Notes: generated by a model not told the origin, from the letters alone. Positions 14,542-22,342 are shown, counted from the first letter of the stretch. The stretch is DNA of 40,137 nt from Butyricicoccus sp. Marseille-Q5471 (GCF_951230135.1 NZ_CATNVC010000017.1:1-40137); one strand, 5' to 3'. Numbers and translations are program-made.

Positions 14542-14619
14542 AGTTATCACCTCAACCATAGCATTTGTAAAAAGGCTTCCATCATACGATGGTTTTTCTG
14601 GAAAGTTCGAACATTGAAT

Positions 14620-14895
14620 TCATGAATCCAGAATGTCTGTTTGCTCGGGATGCCGCTGAAACCATTCGACCGCGTAGGAGCAGGTTGCTACTGCGCGATG
14701 CCCATCGGCGCGAATCACGCCCAGTGCGGTGCGAATTAACTGATCTGCAACTCCTTGACCTCGAAGAGACGGATCAACAAATGTATGGTCGATATTTACG
14801 ACGCCTGCATGCACCACTGGGAAGGTAATGTCTGCGATGACATGCCCATCAGCATCGCAGGCATATACGCGGTTTGACTCGATTTTAAAATTCAT
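14620..14895 (-). CDS. Short GNAT-fold N-acetyltransferase (YjdJ/COG2388-like)
   Basis: A 91-residue minimal GNAT protein. These small COG2388 proteins carry only the acetyl-CoA-binding half of the fold and are thought to acetylate small molecules or proteins; no substrate is established here. The acetyl-CoA pyrophosphate loop is visible as TFVDPSLRGQGVADQL (about 38-53), followed by an amphipathic helix and the strand HRAVATCSYAVEWFQRHPE, which is the family's typical C-terminal signature. The ATG at 14895 has gaggtga 5 bases upstream; the GTG at 14904 is inside that site. It is about 80 bases upstream of the small charged gene in the same direction, so co-transcription is possible. Confidence 0.87.
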   Translation of the reverse strand: MNFKIESNRVYACDADGHVIADITFPVVHAGVVNIDHTFVDPSLRGQGVADQLIRTALGVIRADGHRAVATCSYAVEWFQRHPEQTDILDS

Positions 14896-15011
14896 ATAAA
14901 TCACCTCGTTTATAGTATATCACATGCGGTTCGTGCACGAGAAAGAAATATTTGGGCAACGAGAAATCCCTGGAAAGAACATTGTAAGCCATCAAAAATA
15001 ATCAAATTACG

Positions 15012-15027
15012 CGAAATTATTTTGTGG
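15012..15027 (+). promoter_or_regulatory. Possible degenerate second NrdR box
   Basis: cgaaattattttgtgg matches mainly the right half of the NrdR consensus. It lies 42 bases (four helical turns) from the clear box at 15054. Tentative. Confidence 0.3.
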
Positions 15028-15048
15028 AACATTTTCTCCGTTCTCTAC

Positions 15049-15077
15049 TTTGCGTACAATATATAGTGTGCTATAAT
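15049..15077 (+). promoter_or_regulatory. nrdD promoter with overlapping NrdR box
   Basis: The -10 box TATAAT (15072-15077) and a weak -35 (TTTGCG, 15049-15054, 17-base spacing) flank the 16-base sequence gtacaatatatagtgt (15054-15069). That is close to the NrdR consensus acaCwAtATaTwGtgt. A repressor bound there would occlude the promoter. Confidence 0.75.
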
Positions 15078-15112
15078 GGTATCCGGACACAACATAAAGA
15101 GAGGGAGAGCAC

Positions 15113-17233
15113 ATGGTCCATATTGTTAAAAAAGATAATACCAAAGAGGCATTCAACATTCAAAAGGTTGTAATTGCCGTCAATAAATCCGCAAATCGCG
15201 TCCTTTACTCCTTTACGGAGGATGAGCTGCGACTAATCTGCAACTACGTAGATGGTTACATTCGTGACCACAAGATGAAAGAAGTACAGATTTGGCAAAT
15301 GCACAACATTGTCGAAGCTGCGCTTGAATCCGTTCGGCCTGAGGTGGCAAAAAGTTATCGCGATTACCGCAATTACAAGCAGGATTTTGTCGGTATGTTG
15401 GACAGTGTCTATCAAAAGAGTCAGTCCATCATGTATATTGGTGACAAAGAAAACTCGAATACCGACTCTGCGCTAGTTTCGACAAAACGCAGCCTGATTT
15501 TTAATCAGCTGAACAAGGAGCTTTATCAGAAATTTTTCATGAACACGGACGAGCTGCAGGCTTGCCGTGACGGATATATCTATGTGCATGATATGTCGGC
15601 CCGCCGCGATACGATGAACTGCTGCCTGTTTAATGTACAAAATGTGCTGCGAGACGGCTTTGAAATGGGGAATCTTTGGTATAATGAGCCTAAAACGCTC
15701 AATGTTGCCTTTGACGTTATTGGCGATATTGTGCTGTCTGCTGCCAGCCAACAGTACGGCGGTTTTACTGTCCCGTCCGTCGATTTGCTGCTCGAGCCTT
15801 ATGCGCAGCGCAGCTACGATATGCTGACTGCCAAGTATAAGCAGCTTGGTTTAGATGACGAAACCGTTGAGAAAGAGGTCACTGCCGATATCCTGAACGA
15901 CTTTGAGCAGGGATTTCAGGGTTGGGAGTACAAGTTTAATACAGTAGCCTCGAGCCGCGGTGACTACCCGTTCATTACCATGACTACCGGAACGGGTACC
16001 GGACGTTTTGCAAAGATGGCTTCCATCACGATGCTGGATGTGCGCCGCAAGGGGCAAGGAAAGAAGGGGCAAAAGAAACCTGTTCTTTTCCCGAAAATCG
16101 TCTTTTTATATGACGAAAACCTGCACGGGATTGGCAAGCCGCTCGAGGATGTTTTTGAAGCAGGCATTGAATGCTCGTCCAAGGCGATGTATCCGGATTG
16201 GCTCAGTCTGACGGGCGATGGCTATGTGCCCAGCATGTATAAAAAATACGGTGCGATTATCAGTCCGATGGGTTGCCGCGCGTTCTTGTCTCCGTGGTAT
16301 GAGCGCGGTGGAATGAAGCCTGCGGATGAAGCGGATCAGCCTGTTTTTGTGGGTCGATGGAACATTGGTGCGGTTTCGCTGCACCTGCCGATGATTTATG
16401 CAAAGGCGCAGCAGGAAAGCCGGCCCTTCTTCGAAGTGCTGGATTATTATTTGGAGCTGATTCGCAAGCTGCATATTCGCACCTATTCCTATTTGGGCGA
16501 GATGCGTGCCTCGACCAATCCTTTGGCTTACTGCGAAGGCGGATTCTATGGCGGCAATTTGAAGCCATCGGATAAAATCAAGCCGATTTTGAAGACGGCA
16601 ACCGCTTCTTTTGGCATAACAGCTCTGAATGAACTACAGGAAATCTATAATGGCAAATCGCTTGTGGAAGACGGCGATTTTGCCAGCGAGGTGCTGCAGT
16701 ATATCAACCAGAAGGTGCAGCAGTTTAAGGAAGAAGACGGAAATCTGTACGCAATTTATGGCACACCGGCAGAGAGCCTGTGCGGACTTCAGGTAGAGCA
16801 ATTCCGCAAAAAGTTCGGCATCATTGAAGGCGTATCAGACCGCGCCTATGTTTCCAATAGCTTTCATTGTCACGTGACCGAGGAATTGACTCCGATTGAG
16901 AAGCAGGATTTGGAAGGCCGCTTCTGGGATTTGTGCAATGGCGGCAAAATCCAATATGTAAAATATCCGATTGACTATAATCTGGATGCGGTCCGCACAC
17001 TGATTCGCCGTGCAATGCAAAAGGGATTTTATGAAGGGGTCAACCTTTCGCTGTCTTATTGTGATGACTGCGGTCACGAAGAACTGTCGATGGACGTTTG
17101 TCCGAAATGCGGCAGCCACAATTTGACCAAGATTGACCGAATGAACGGTTATCTGTCCTATTCGCGCGTCAAGGGGGACACTCGACTGAACGATGCGAAG
17201 ATGGCGGAAATAGCAGAGAGAAAGAGTATGTAA
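15113..17233 (+). CDS. nrdD: Anaerobic (class III) ribonucleoside-triphosphate reductase
   Basis: Glycyl-radical enzyme that makes deoxynucleotides without oxygen. The 706-residue protein starts with an ATP-cone (about 1-95; HIVKKDNTKEAFNIQKVV), an allosteric dATP/ATP site, followed by the ten-stranded barrel with the DMNCCLFN and GGFTVPSVD segments and AYCEGGFYGGNL. Near the C terminus a zinc site is visible (Cys650, Cys653, Cys663, Cys666) and then the glycyl-radical loop DRMNGYLSY with Gly679. The asparagine before this glycine replaces the cysteine found in E. coli NrdD. Length is normal for the Firmicutes type. It is followed by nrdG with a one-base gap; an NrdR box overlaps its promoter. 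It is the only ribonucleotide reductase in the window, consistent with an anaerobe. Confidence 0.97.
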   Translation: MVHIVKKDNTKEAFNIQKVVIAVNKSANRVLYSFTEDELRLICNYVDGYIRDHKMKEVQIWQMHNIVEAALESVRPEVAKSYRDYRNYKQDFVGMLDSVYQKSQSIMYIGDKENSNTDSALVSTKRSLIFNQLNKELYQKFFMNTDELQACRDGYIYVHDMSARRDTMNCCLFNVQNVLRDGFEMGNLWYNEPKTLNVAFDVIGDIVLSAASQQYGGFTVPSVDLLLEPYAQRSYDMLTAKYKQLGLDDETVEKEVTADILNDFEQGFQGWEYKFNTVASSRGDYPFITMTTGTGTGRFAKMASITMLDVRRKGQGKKGQKKPVLFPKIVFLYDENLHGIGKPLEDVFEAGIECSSKAMYPDWLSLTGDGYVPSMYKKYGAIISPMGCRAFLSPWYERGGMKPADEADQPVFVGRWNIGAVSLHLPMIYAKAQQESRPFFEVLDYYLELIRKLHIRTYSYLGEMRASTNPLAYCEGGFYGGNLKPSDKIKPILKTATASFGITALNELQEIYNGKSLVEDGDFASEVLQYINQKVQQFKEEDGNLYAIYGTPAESLCGLQVEQFRKKFGIIEGVSDRAYVSNSFHCHVTEELTPIEKQDLEGRFWDLCNGGKIQYVKYPIDYNLDAVRTLIRRAMQKGFYEGVNLSLSYCDDCGHEELSMDVCPKCGSHNLTKIDRMNGYLSYSRVKGDTRLNDAKMAEIAERKSM

Positions 17234-17234
17234 C

Positions 17235-17732
17235 ATGCGCTATCATAACATAACAAAGGACGATATGCTTAACGGGGAAGGACTTCGTGTCGTATTGTGG
17301 TTGGCAGGTTGCGATCACGCCTGCCCCGGATGTCATAACCCCATCACCTGGGATGCGGCAGGTGGAATCCCCTTCGACGAGGCTGCGAAAGAAGAACTTT
17401 TCGCAGAACTGGACAAGGATTATATTGCAGGTGTCACACTTTCCGGCGGGGATCCGCTGTATTGCGGCAATCGGGAGGATGTGACCGCCCTTTGTGCGGA
17501 GATTCGAAAGCGGTATCCGCAAAAGACCATTTGGCTATATACGGGATACACGTGGAAGGAAATTCATGATCTTCCGGTGATAAACTGGATTGATGTGTTG
17601 GTAGATGGCCGCTTTGTACAGCAGATTGCTAATTCGCAGCTGCACTGGCGGGGCAGTGAAAATCAAATGGTGATTGACGTCCGGAGGACGTGTCAACTGG
17701 GGCAAGTTGTATTATTAGACGGTACAAAATAA
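17235..17732 (+). CDS. nrdG: Anaerobic ribonucleotide reductase activating protein
   Basis: Radical-SAM activase that installs the glycyl radical on NrdD. The 165-residue protein is the usual length. It has the CxxxCxxC cluster motif at Cys26, Cys30 and Cys33 in AGCDHACPGCHNP, then the TLSGGDPLY motif that binds SAM, and the IWLYTGYTWKEI segment typical of NrdG. The start codon lies one base after the nrdD stop, so translation is likely to be coupled and both proteins made together. dut follows within 12 bases. Confidence 0.97.
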   Translation: MRYHNITKDDMLNGEGLRVVLWLAGCDHACPGCHNPITWDAAGGIPFDEAAKEELFAELDKDYIAGVTLSGGDPLYCGNREDVTALCAEIRKRYPQKTIWLYTGYTWKEIHDLPVINWIDVLVDGRFVQQIANSQLHWRGSENQMVIDVRRTCQLGQVVLLDGTK

Positions 17733-17744
17733 GGAGAAAAAGAG

Positions 17745-18254
17745 ATGCAGAAAATTGCCAAGTTCCACAAGGTAAGTGAAAAGCAGTTTATCCGTGACTG
17801 GACTGCGGTCAGCGGGACGAATGCTGCCATTGCGCAGCGTCTCTATCAGGAAATCAAGCTGCCGCGCCGTGCGACGGTCGGATCGGCGGGGTATGATTTC
17901 TTTTCCCCCGAGGGTTTTACACTGGCGCCGCATGAGACCATCGCCGTGCCGACCGGCATCCGCGCCGAAATTGCAGATGGTTGGGTGCTGCAGCTGTATC
18001 CCCGTTCGGGACTGGGATTTAAGTTCCGCCTGCAGATGAACAATACCGTGGGCATTATCGACAGCGACTATTTTTATGCCGATAATGAGGGGCATATTTT
18101 TATCAAGCTGACGAATGATACCAATGAGGGTAAAACCGTTTCCATTAAGCAGGGAGATGGCTTTGCGCAGGGTATTTTCCTGCCGTTTGGCATTACAGAG
18201 GATGATGATGCAGATGGTGAGCGCCGCGGTGGCTTTGGCAGTACAACAAAATAA
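17745..18254 (+). CDS. dut: dUTP diphosphatase
   Basis: Hydrolyses dUTP to dUMP, preventing uracil incorporation and supplying dTMP synthesis. The 169-residue protein has all five trimeric dUTPase motifs in order: GSAGYDFF (46-53), YPRSGLG (85-91), the uracil-binding motif NTVGIIDSDY with catalytic Asp106 (100-109), GDGFAQGIF (137-145) and RRGGFGSTT (160-168). Relative to E. coli Dut it has about 30 extra N-terminal residues and a variant motif 4, features shared with many Firmicutes proteins as I recall them. It is co-transcribed with nrdD-nrdG, a functional pairing: reductase product feeds directly to dUTP control. Confidence 0.92.
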   Translation: MQKIAKFHKVSEKQFIRDWTAVSGTNAAIAQRLYQEIKLPRRATVGSAGYDFFSPEGFTLAPHETIAVPTGIRAEIADGWVLQLYPRSGLGFKFRLQMNNTVGIIDSDYFYADNEGHIFIKLTNDTNEGKTVSIKQGDGFAQGIFLPFGITEDDDADGERRGGFGSTTK

Positions 18255-18265
18255 GTGCAACTCTT

Positions 18266-18296
18266 CAGCCGGCCTATTGAGCCGGCTGTTTTTTTC
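18266..18296 (+). terminator. Terminator of nrdD-nrdG-dut
   Basis: cagccggc / gccggctg with loop CTATTGA followed by eight T residues. It closes the operon cleanly. Confidence 0.92.
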
Positions 18297-18357
18297 TATC
18301 GGGACAGGAACCGAATGCTGTGCACGCGCTTATACTGTGGTAGGAGCGTGATGCGCA

Positions 18358-18504
18358 ATGTTCTGTAGGCTGCAGGCTATCGGGTTGATTCTAATCAGCT
18401 TTGGCGTTGGTGTCCTGATTGGCGGTTTGCTTCCGTCATTCCTCGCCATCTGGCTCGTTTCGCTTGCGCTGATCGCGGCCGGCGTGATCATTGCAGGATT
18501 ATGA
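18358..18504 (+). CDS. Small two-helix membrane protein of unknown function
   Basis: A 48-residue reading frame, almost all hydrophobic. The sequence starts MFCRLQAIGLILISFGVG and contains two probable transmembrane helices (about 8-24 and 29-47) around GGLLPSFLA. The ribosome-binding site aggag (18342-18346) is 11 bases before the ATG; an out-of-frame ATG at 18351 gives only five codons. The stop is 15 bases before the SpoVM-like ORF, and both genes share a terminator, so they form one small transcript. Short Cys-Arg-containing hydrophobic proteins with this opening are familiar to me from other Clostridia, but no function is known. The position next to sporulation genes suggests, but does not prove, a spore role. 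Confidence 0.6.
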   Translation: MFCRLQAIGLILISFGVGVLIGGLLPSFLAIWLVSLALIAAGVIIAGL

Positions 18505-18519
18505 CGAGGAGGTGCCAGC

Positions 18520-18591
18520 ATGAAAGTTGTCATTTGGGAGAGCCCGAAATATCTGAAGGGACTGCTCAGCAGGCTGTTCCACATTACCTAA
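18520..18591 (+). CDS. spoVM: Probable SpoVM-like spore morphogenesis micropeptide
   Basis: A 23-residue peptide, MKVVIWESPKYLKGLLSRLF plus HIT, with an excellent ribosome-binding site (gaggaggtg, 6 bases upstream). SpoVM of Bacillus is a 26-residue amphipathic helix that recognises the curved forespore membrane and anchors SpoIVA. Here the landmarks are kept: MK start, Pro9-Lys10, Leu12, Gly14, then an amphipathic C-terminal half with basic residues. Short length, position and composition fit; overall identity is modest because the peptide is so short. The strongest support is context: the next two genes encode a SipL-like protein and SpoIVA, its known partner. It is followed by its own terminator. 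Confidence 0.75.
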   Translation: MKVVIWESPKYLKGLLSRLFHIT

Positions 18592-18598
18592 AGTAAAA

Positions 18599-18626
18599 AG
18601 CAGAGGCAATTGCCTCTGCTTTTTTC
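18599..18626 (+). terminator. Terminator after the SpoVM-like ORF
   Basis: agcagaggca / tgcctctgct forms a perfect hairpin (18599-18620, with central AT) followed by TTTTTT. It separates the micropeptide transcript from sipL. Confidence 0.92.
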
Positions 18627-18653
18627 ATATCTGAGCGAAGAGGGACATATCGT
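18625..18653 (+). promoter_or_regulatory. Possible sigma-E-type sporulation promoter for sipL-spoIVA
   Basis: TCATATC (18625-18631) matches 6 of 7 positions of the Bacillus sigma-E -35 consensus kmATATT, and CATATCGT (18646-18653) partly matches CATACAhT at a 14-base spacing. It is about 40 bases before the sipL start. Mother-cell expression would be expected for these genes. Confidence 0.4.
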
Positions 18654-18688
18654 TTATCAGGAGCAGCAGTAAAAAGGAGGAGCAGCAC

Positions 18689-20164
18689 ATGGAACTGAAT
18701 CAAACAAGCATTAGCTACTATGACCGGCGGCTTGCGCGCACTGCTACTTGCAACGAAACAGCCGATTCGATCGTACCGGATACTTTTCCGGACATCGGAC
18801 GCGTCGTATGCGCGTATGGTGTAGCGTCCATCAAGGATCAGTCGCCGCAGAATGACCGCCTGCTGGTATCAGGTGTCGTCAAGACAACAGTTGTTTACCA
18901 ACCCGAGGAGGGAGGAGGTCTGCGGAGGCTGAGCATACCGATCAGCTTCGCGCATATCGAGGATTGCGAAGGTCTGGATGCGAACACCGTATGCTATGTA
19001 CAGTGCAGCGTAGCCGGAATCGAAGCAACCGCAGTGAACAGCCGAAAGCTCAGCGTAAACGCACAGCTCTGCTTTGAAATGGATGGATATCAAAAGGCAG
19101 ATTGCACGGTTACGGAAAGCGTATCCGGCACGGATATCGAGCTGATGTGTACACCTTGCACAGTATCGCTGATTGAACAGACACAAGTCAGTCAGTTCAC
19201 GGTACTAGAGGATGTTAATTTGCCGGATGCCGCTGATTTGGCGCTGCTGCATACACAGTGCGCACTGCGCGTGAGCGAGTGCCGTGCAATGCACGGTAAG
19301 GTGGTATTAAAGGGCGAAGCAGCGATTACGTGCCTTGCCCTGCAGGAAGATGATGCAGTACGTGTGCTGACCAGCAGTACACCGTTCACGCAGATCATCG
19401 AGATGAATGATGTAAGCGAAAATGATATGGTCGCGGCGCGGCTTTCGGCGCGCGAGGTCGATTGCCGGCTGGAGCCGGATGGCCTGCTGTCCTACACAAT
19501 TGGCGGATCTGCGCTATTTACTGTTCGCCGGATGCAAACGCTGAAAAACATCGATGATCTTTATATTCCCGGCAAGCAGCTTCACCTAAAAGAAGAGAAA
19601 GTAACCATCCATACGATGCCGCCAACAACACAGGCCATGGCTGAGGCGAGTGAAACGCTCCAAACCGCCCAGCGAGCATCGCATATCATCTCGTCCACGG
19701 CGGTGTGCTGTGGGGTGAAGCAGAAAGAAAAAGACGAAGCGGTATTGACCACTTCCGTTCAAATTCTGTACCTCAATGAAGATCAGCAGTTGTGCTCACT
19801 ACAGCGTACGCTGCCGCTTACCGTTTCGTGCACTTCGCGCGGTGTCCTGTCACAGGTAGAGTTAAATGCGCGAGCAACGCCGTCTGGTGAACAGGGAATC
19901 GCACTGACTGTCAGTATGACCGGACAGATAGCAGCGGAGTCGCGCTGCACATTCCGCAATATTGATAGCTATGAGGTCAGCGAATCGGAGGGTGTCAACA
20001 GCGGAATCACGCTGGTGCTTCGTTTTATCGATCAGGAACAGCCGCTTTGGGATATTGCCAAAGCCTGCGGTACGACAGTGAATGCTATTCGGCAGGCAAA
20101 CGAGCTGCCGAGTGAAGCAGCCGCAGTGTCGAATACCATGCTGCTGATTCCCATTCAGTCGTAG
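18689..20164 (+). CDS. sipL: SipL-like spore coat morphogenesis protein (DUF3794/SPOCS plus LysM)
   Basis: Predicted mother-cell protein that binds SpoIVA and helps encase the forespore, like SipL of Clostridioides difficile and functionally like SpoVID of Bacillus. The 491-residue protein has DUF3794/SPOCS repeat regions: the first follows ADSIVPDTFPDIGRVVCAYG and includes LLVSGVVKTTVVYQ, and later copies appear around ALRVSECRAMHGKVVLKGE and in the C-terminal half (SIQILYLNEDQQLCSLQ is similar in layout). A C-terminal LysM domain begins near residue 450 (PLWDIAKACGTTVNAIRQAN) and ends in LLIPIQS. No signal peptide is seen, consistent with action from the mother-cell side. An aaaggagg site precedes the ATG. 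It is 13-16 bases upstream of spoIVA. Confidence 0.88.
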   Translation: MELNQTSISYYDRRLARTATCNETADSIVPDTFPDIGRVVCAYGVASIKDQSPQNDRLLVSGVVKTTVVYQPEEGGGLRRLSIPISFAHIEDCEGLDANTVCYVQCSVAGIEATAVNSRKLSVNAQLCFEMDGYQKADCTVTESVSGTDIELMCTPCTVSLIEQTQVSQFTVLEDVNLPDAADLALLHTQCALRVSECRAMHGKVVLKGEAAITCLALQEDDAVRVLTSSTPFTQIIEMNDVSENDMVAARLSAREVDCRLEPDGLLSYTIGGSALFTVRRMQTLKNIDDLYIPGKQLHLKEEKVTIHTMPPTTQAMAEASETLQTAQRASHIISSTAVCCGVKQKEKDEAVLTTSVQILYLNEDQQLCSLQRTLPLTVSCTSRGVLSQVELNARATPSGEQGIALTVSMTGQIAAESRCTFRNIDSYEVSESEGVNSGITLVLRFIDQEQPLWDIAKACGTTVNAIRQANELPSEAAAVSNTMLLIPIQS

Positions 20165-20180
20165 GAAAGGCGGGAAAGTG

Positions 20181-21659
20181 ATGGGCAATAATACCATTTA
20201 CGAGCAAATCAGCGCGCGGACCGGCGGAGATATTTATATTGGCGTCGTCGGTCCGGTGCGGACGGGTAAATCAACGTTTATCAAGCGCTTCATGGAGACC
20301 ATGGTTCTGCCGGACATGGATAATGTCTATAAGCGCGAACGTGCACGCGACGAATTGCCGCAGTCGGGCACAGGCCGCACGATTATGACAGCTGAACCGA
20401 AATTTGTCCCTGAGGAGGCCGCAGAAATTGCACTGCCGGATGGCGGCGCTTGCCGTGTGCGGTTGGTTGACTGCGTGGGATATCTGGTAGAAGGCTCTCT
20501 TGGCAGCATGGAAGACGATGCACCGCGCATGGTTTCCACACCGTGGCGTGAAACGCCGATGACGCTAGCTGAGGCAGCGGAAGTCGGCACGCACAAGGTC
20601 ATCGGCGAACATTCGACCATTGGCCTTGTGGTGACAACGGATGGTACATTTTCTGAAATTCCGCGAGAAAGCTATGTGCCGGTAGAGCGCCGGGTGATTC
20701 AGGAGTTATCCGAAATTGGCAAGCCGTTTATTGTTTTGGTCAACTCGGCAGATCCGCAGGGCGAAGCTGCCCAAAAGGTGTGCACGTCGCTGCGCGATCA
20801 GCATGGAATTGAGCCGATTGCGGTGAACTGTCTGTCGCTTGACGAGCACGGCATTGCCGAAGTGCTGCAGCGTGTGCTGTATGAGTTCCCGGTGCGTGAG
20901 GTGGGGTTTGTGCTGCCGCGGTATATCGGTGCACTGCCGGCCAATCATCCGGTACAGTGCAGCATTTACAAGACCATTCGCGGTGCTGCTCATGTGGATC
21001 AGAAGATGCGTGATGTCAAGGCAATGTGCGCAGCGTTGACGCAGAATGAGTATATCGGACGTGTATCGGTCGATCAAATGGCATTGGGCACCGGTGTAGC
21101 AAAGCTGCAAGTGAATATTCCAGAGAGCGTTTTCTACGGAATTGTAGGCGAGCAGACCGGCATCAAGGTAACGGATGCGGCTGATTTAATCAATGTGCTC
21201 GAGGAATTTGCAGAGACGAAACGCCAGTATGAGCGCATTCGCGGTGCACTGGATCAGGTCTATCAGACCGGTTATGGCATCGTTATGCCGTCGGTTGAGG
21301 ATCTTTCGCTCGAAGCACCGGAAATTGTGCGCCAGGGCGGTCGCTATGGGGTTCGCCTGCGTGCATCGGCTACGTCGATTCACATGATGCGTGCCAATAT
21401 CAAGGCCGAAGTGAATCCGATTGTCGGAACGGAAAAGCAGTCGGAAGAACTGGTGCATTACTTGCTCAGTGAGTTTGAGGAGCAGCCGGAAAAGATTTGG
21501 GATACCAATATTTTTGGCAAATCACTCAACGAGCTGGTTAAGGAAGAACTGTCGCACAAGCTGAGTCGCATGCCGGATGACGCGCGTGGAAAAATACGCG
21601 AAACGCTTGAGAAAATCATCAACGAAAGCGCCGGCGGCTTAATTTGCATCATTTTGTAA
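20181..21659 (+). CDS. spoIVA: Stage IV sporulation protein A, spore coat ATPase
   Basis: ATP-hydrolysing cytoskeletal-like protein that polymerises around the forespore to form the base of the spore coat. The 492-residue product has the same length as Bacillus SpoIVA and matches it throughout: RTGGDIYIGVVGPVRTGKST with the Walker A Lys30, FVPEEAAEI, VDCVGYLVEG (Walker B region), the EHSTIGLVVTTDGT and PFIVLVNS segments, and the conserved C terminus GTEKQSEELV, IFGKSLNELV and INESAGGLICIIL. The ATG at 20181 is chosen over the adjacent GTG because it restores the Bacillus length and N terminus. It is probably co-transcribed with sipL. A perfect 16-bp hairpin follows. Confidence 0.97.
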   Translation: MGNNTIYEQISARTGGDIYIGVVGPVRTGKSTFIKRFMETMVLPDMDNVYKRERARDELPQSGTGRTIMTAEPKFVPEEAAEIALPDGGACRVRLVDCVGYLVEGSLGSMEDDAPRMVSTPWRETPMTLAEAAEVGTHKVIGEHSTIGLVVTTDGTFSEIPRESYVPVERRVIQELSEIGKPFIVLVNSADPQGEAAQKVCTSLRDQHGIEPIAVNCLSLDEHGIAEVLQRVLYEFPVREVGFVLPRYIGALPANHPVQCSIYKTIRGAAHVDQKMRDVKAMCAALTQNEYIGRVSVDQMALGTGVAKLQVNIPESVFYGIVGEQTGIKVTDAADLINVLEEFAETKRQYERIRGALDQVYQTGYGIVMPSVEDLSLEAPEIVRQGGRYGVRLRASATSIHMMRANIKAEVNPIVGTEKQSEELVHYLLSEFEEQPEKIWDTNIFGKSLNELVKEELSHKLSRMPDDARGKIRETLEKIINESAGGLICIIL

Positions 21660-21661
21660 GA

Positions 21662-21699
21662 CAAAGCCTGACACTGCCAAGCTGCAGTGTCAGGCTTTG
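21662..21699 (+). terminator. Long perfect hairpin after spoIVA
   Basis: caaagcctgacactgc pairs perfectly with gcagtgtcaggctttg (16 bp) around CAAGCT. No U-tract follows, so it may be a factor-dependent terminator or a 3' stabiliser. Confidence 0.65.
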
Positions 21700-21797
21700 C
21701 GTTGCCTTGCCAGTAAACGTAACGCGGGTGGGAATGGCTTGCCAAGGACATGGCGCTGTGCTAGAATAGATTCAGAAATGCACAGAGGGGTGAAGCA

Positions 21798-22304
21798 GTG
21801 AAAAAACATGTGTTCGTCATCAATGGAAGCGGCGGCGTCGGCAAAGATACAATATGTGAGCTTGCAGCCAGGCATTGGCGCGTTCAGAATATTTCTTCCA
21901 TCACACCGATTCTTGATGTTGCACGTTCGGCCGGTTGGAACGGCGATAAAACACCAAAGGCTCGGCGGTTTCTGTCACAGCTCAAGCAAATCTGCACAGA
22001 ATTTAATGATTTGCCGTTTTCATACTGTCTGGAACAATATCACTCGTTCCTGCAGAGCGATGCGCAAATTCTGTTTGTCCATATCCGTGAACCGGAAGAA
22101 ATCGCACGTTTTTGCAGCACCGTGGGAAATGACTGTAAAACGATATTGGTGCGCCGGGAGGCAATGGAATCCGTGCGCGGCAAATTAGGCAATCGTTCAG
22201 ACGATGATGTGGAAGGATTTGCATATGATTTCGTATTTTGCAACGATTATTCGCTTGACAAGTTGCCGGATCAGGTGTATCGGTTTTTTACAGAGATTTT
22301 ATGA
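21798..22304 (+). CDS. P-loop kinase-like protein of unknown substrate
   Basis: A 168-residue cytoplasmic protein with a clear Walker A motif near the N terminus, INGSGGVGKDT (residues 8-18). This is the form seen in nucleoside/nucleotide monophosphate kinases and dephospho-CoA kinase-like proteins. Further landmarks are a HIREPEEIARF segment (LID-like or Walker B region) and the terminal NDYSLDKLPDQVYRFF. I do not recognise it as one named family; it is like hypothetical P-loop kinases of Clostridia. It starts with GTG, supported by agagggg. It lies 138 bases downstream of spoIVA behind a strong hairpin and is followed by its own terminator, so it is probably independently expressed. Confidence 0.7.
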   Translation: MKKHVFVINGSGGVGKDTICELAARHWRVQNISSITPILDVARSAGWNGDKTPKARRFLSQLKQICTEFNDLPFSYCLEQYHSFLQSDAQILFVHIREPEEIARFCSTVGNDCKTILVRREAMESVRGKLGNRSDDDVEGFAYDFVFCNDYSLDKLPDQVYRFFTEIL

Positions 22305-22316
22305 AGATACAGTAAG

Positions 22317-22342
22317 GCGCGGGTGGCATAACCCGCGCTGTA
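22317..22342 (+). terminator. Terminator after the P-loop protein
   Basis: gcgcgggt / acccgcgc stem with 6-base loop followed by TGTATTT. The U-tract is weak. Confidence 0.6.
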
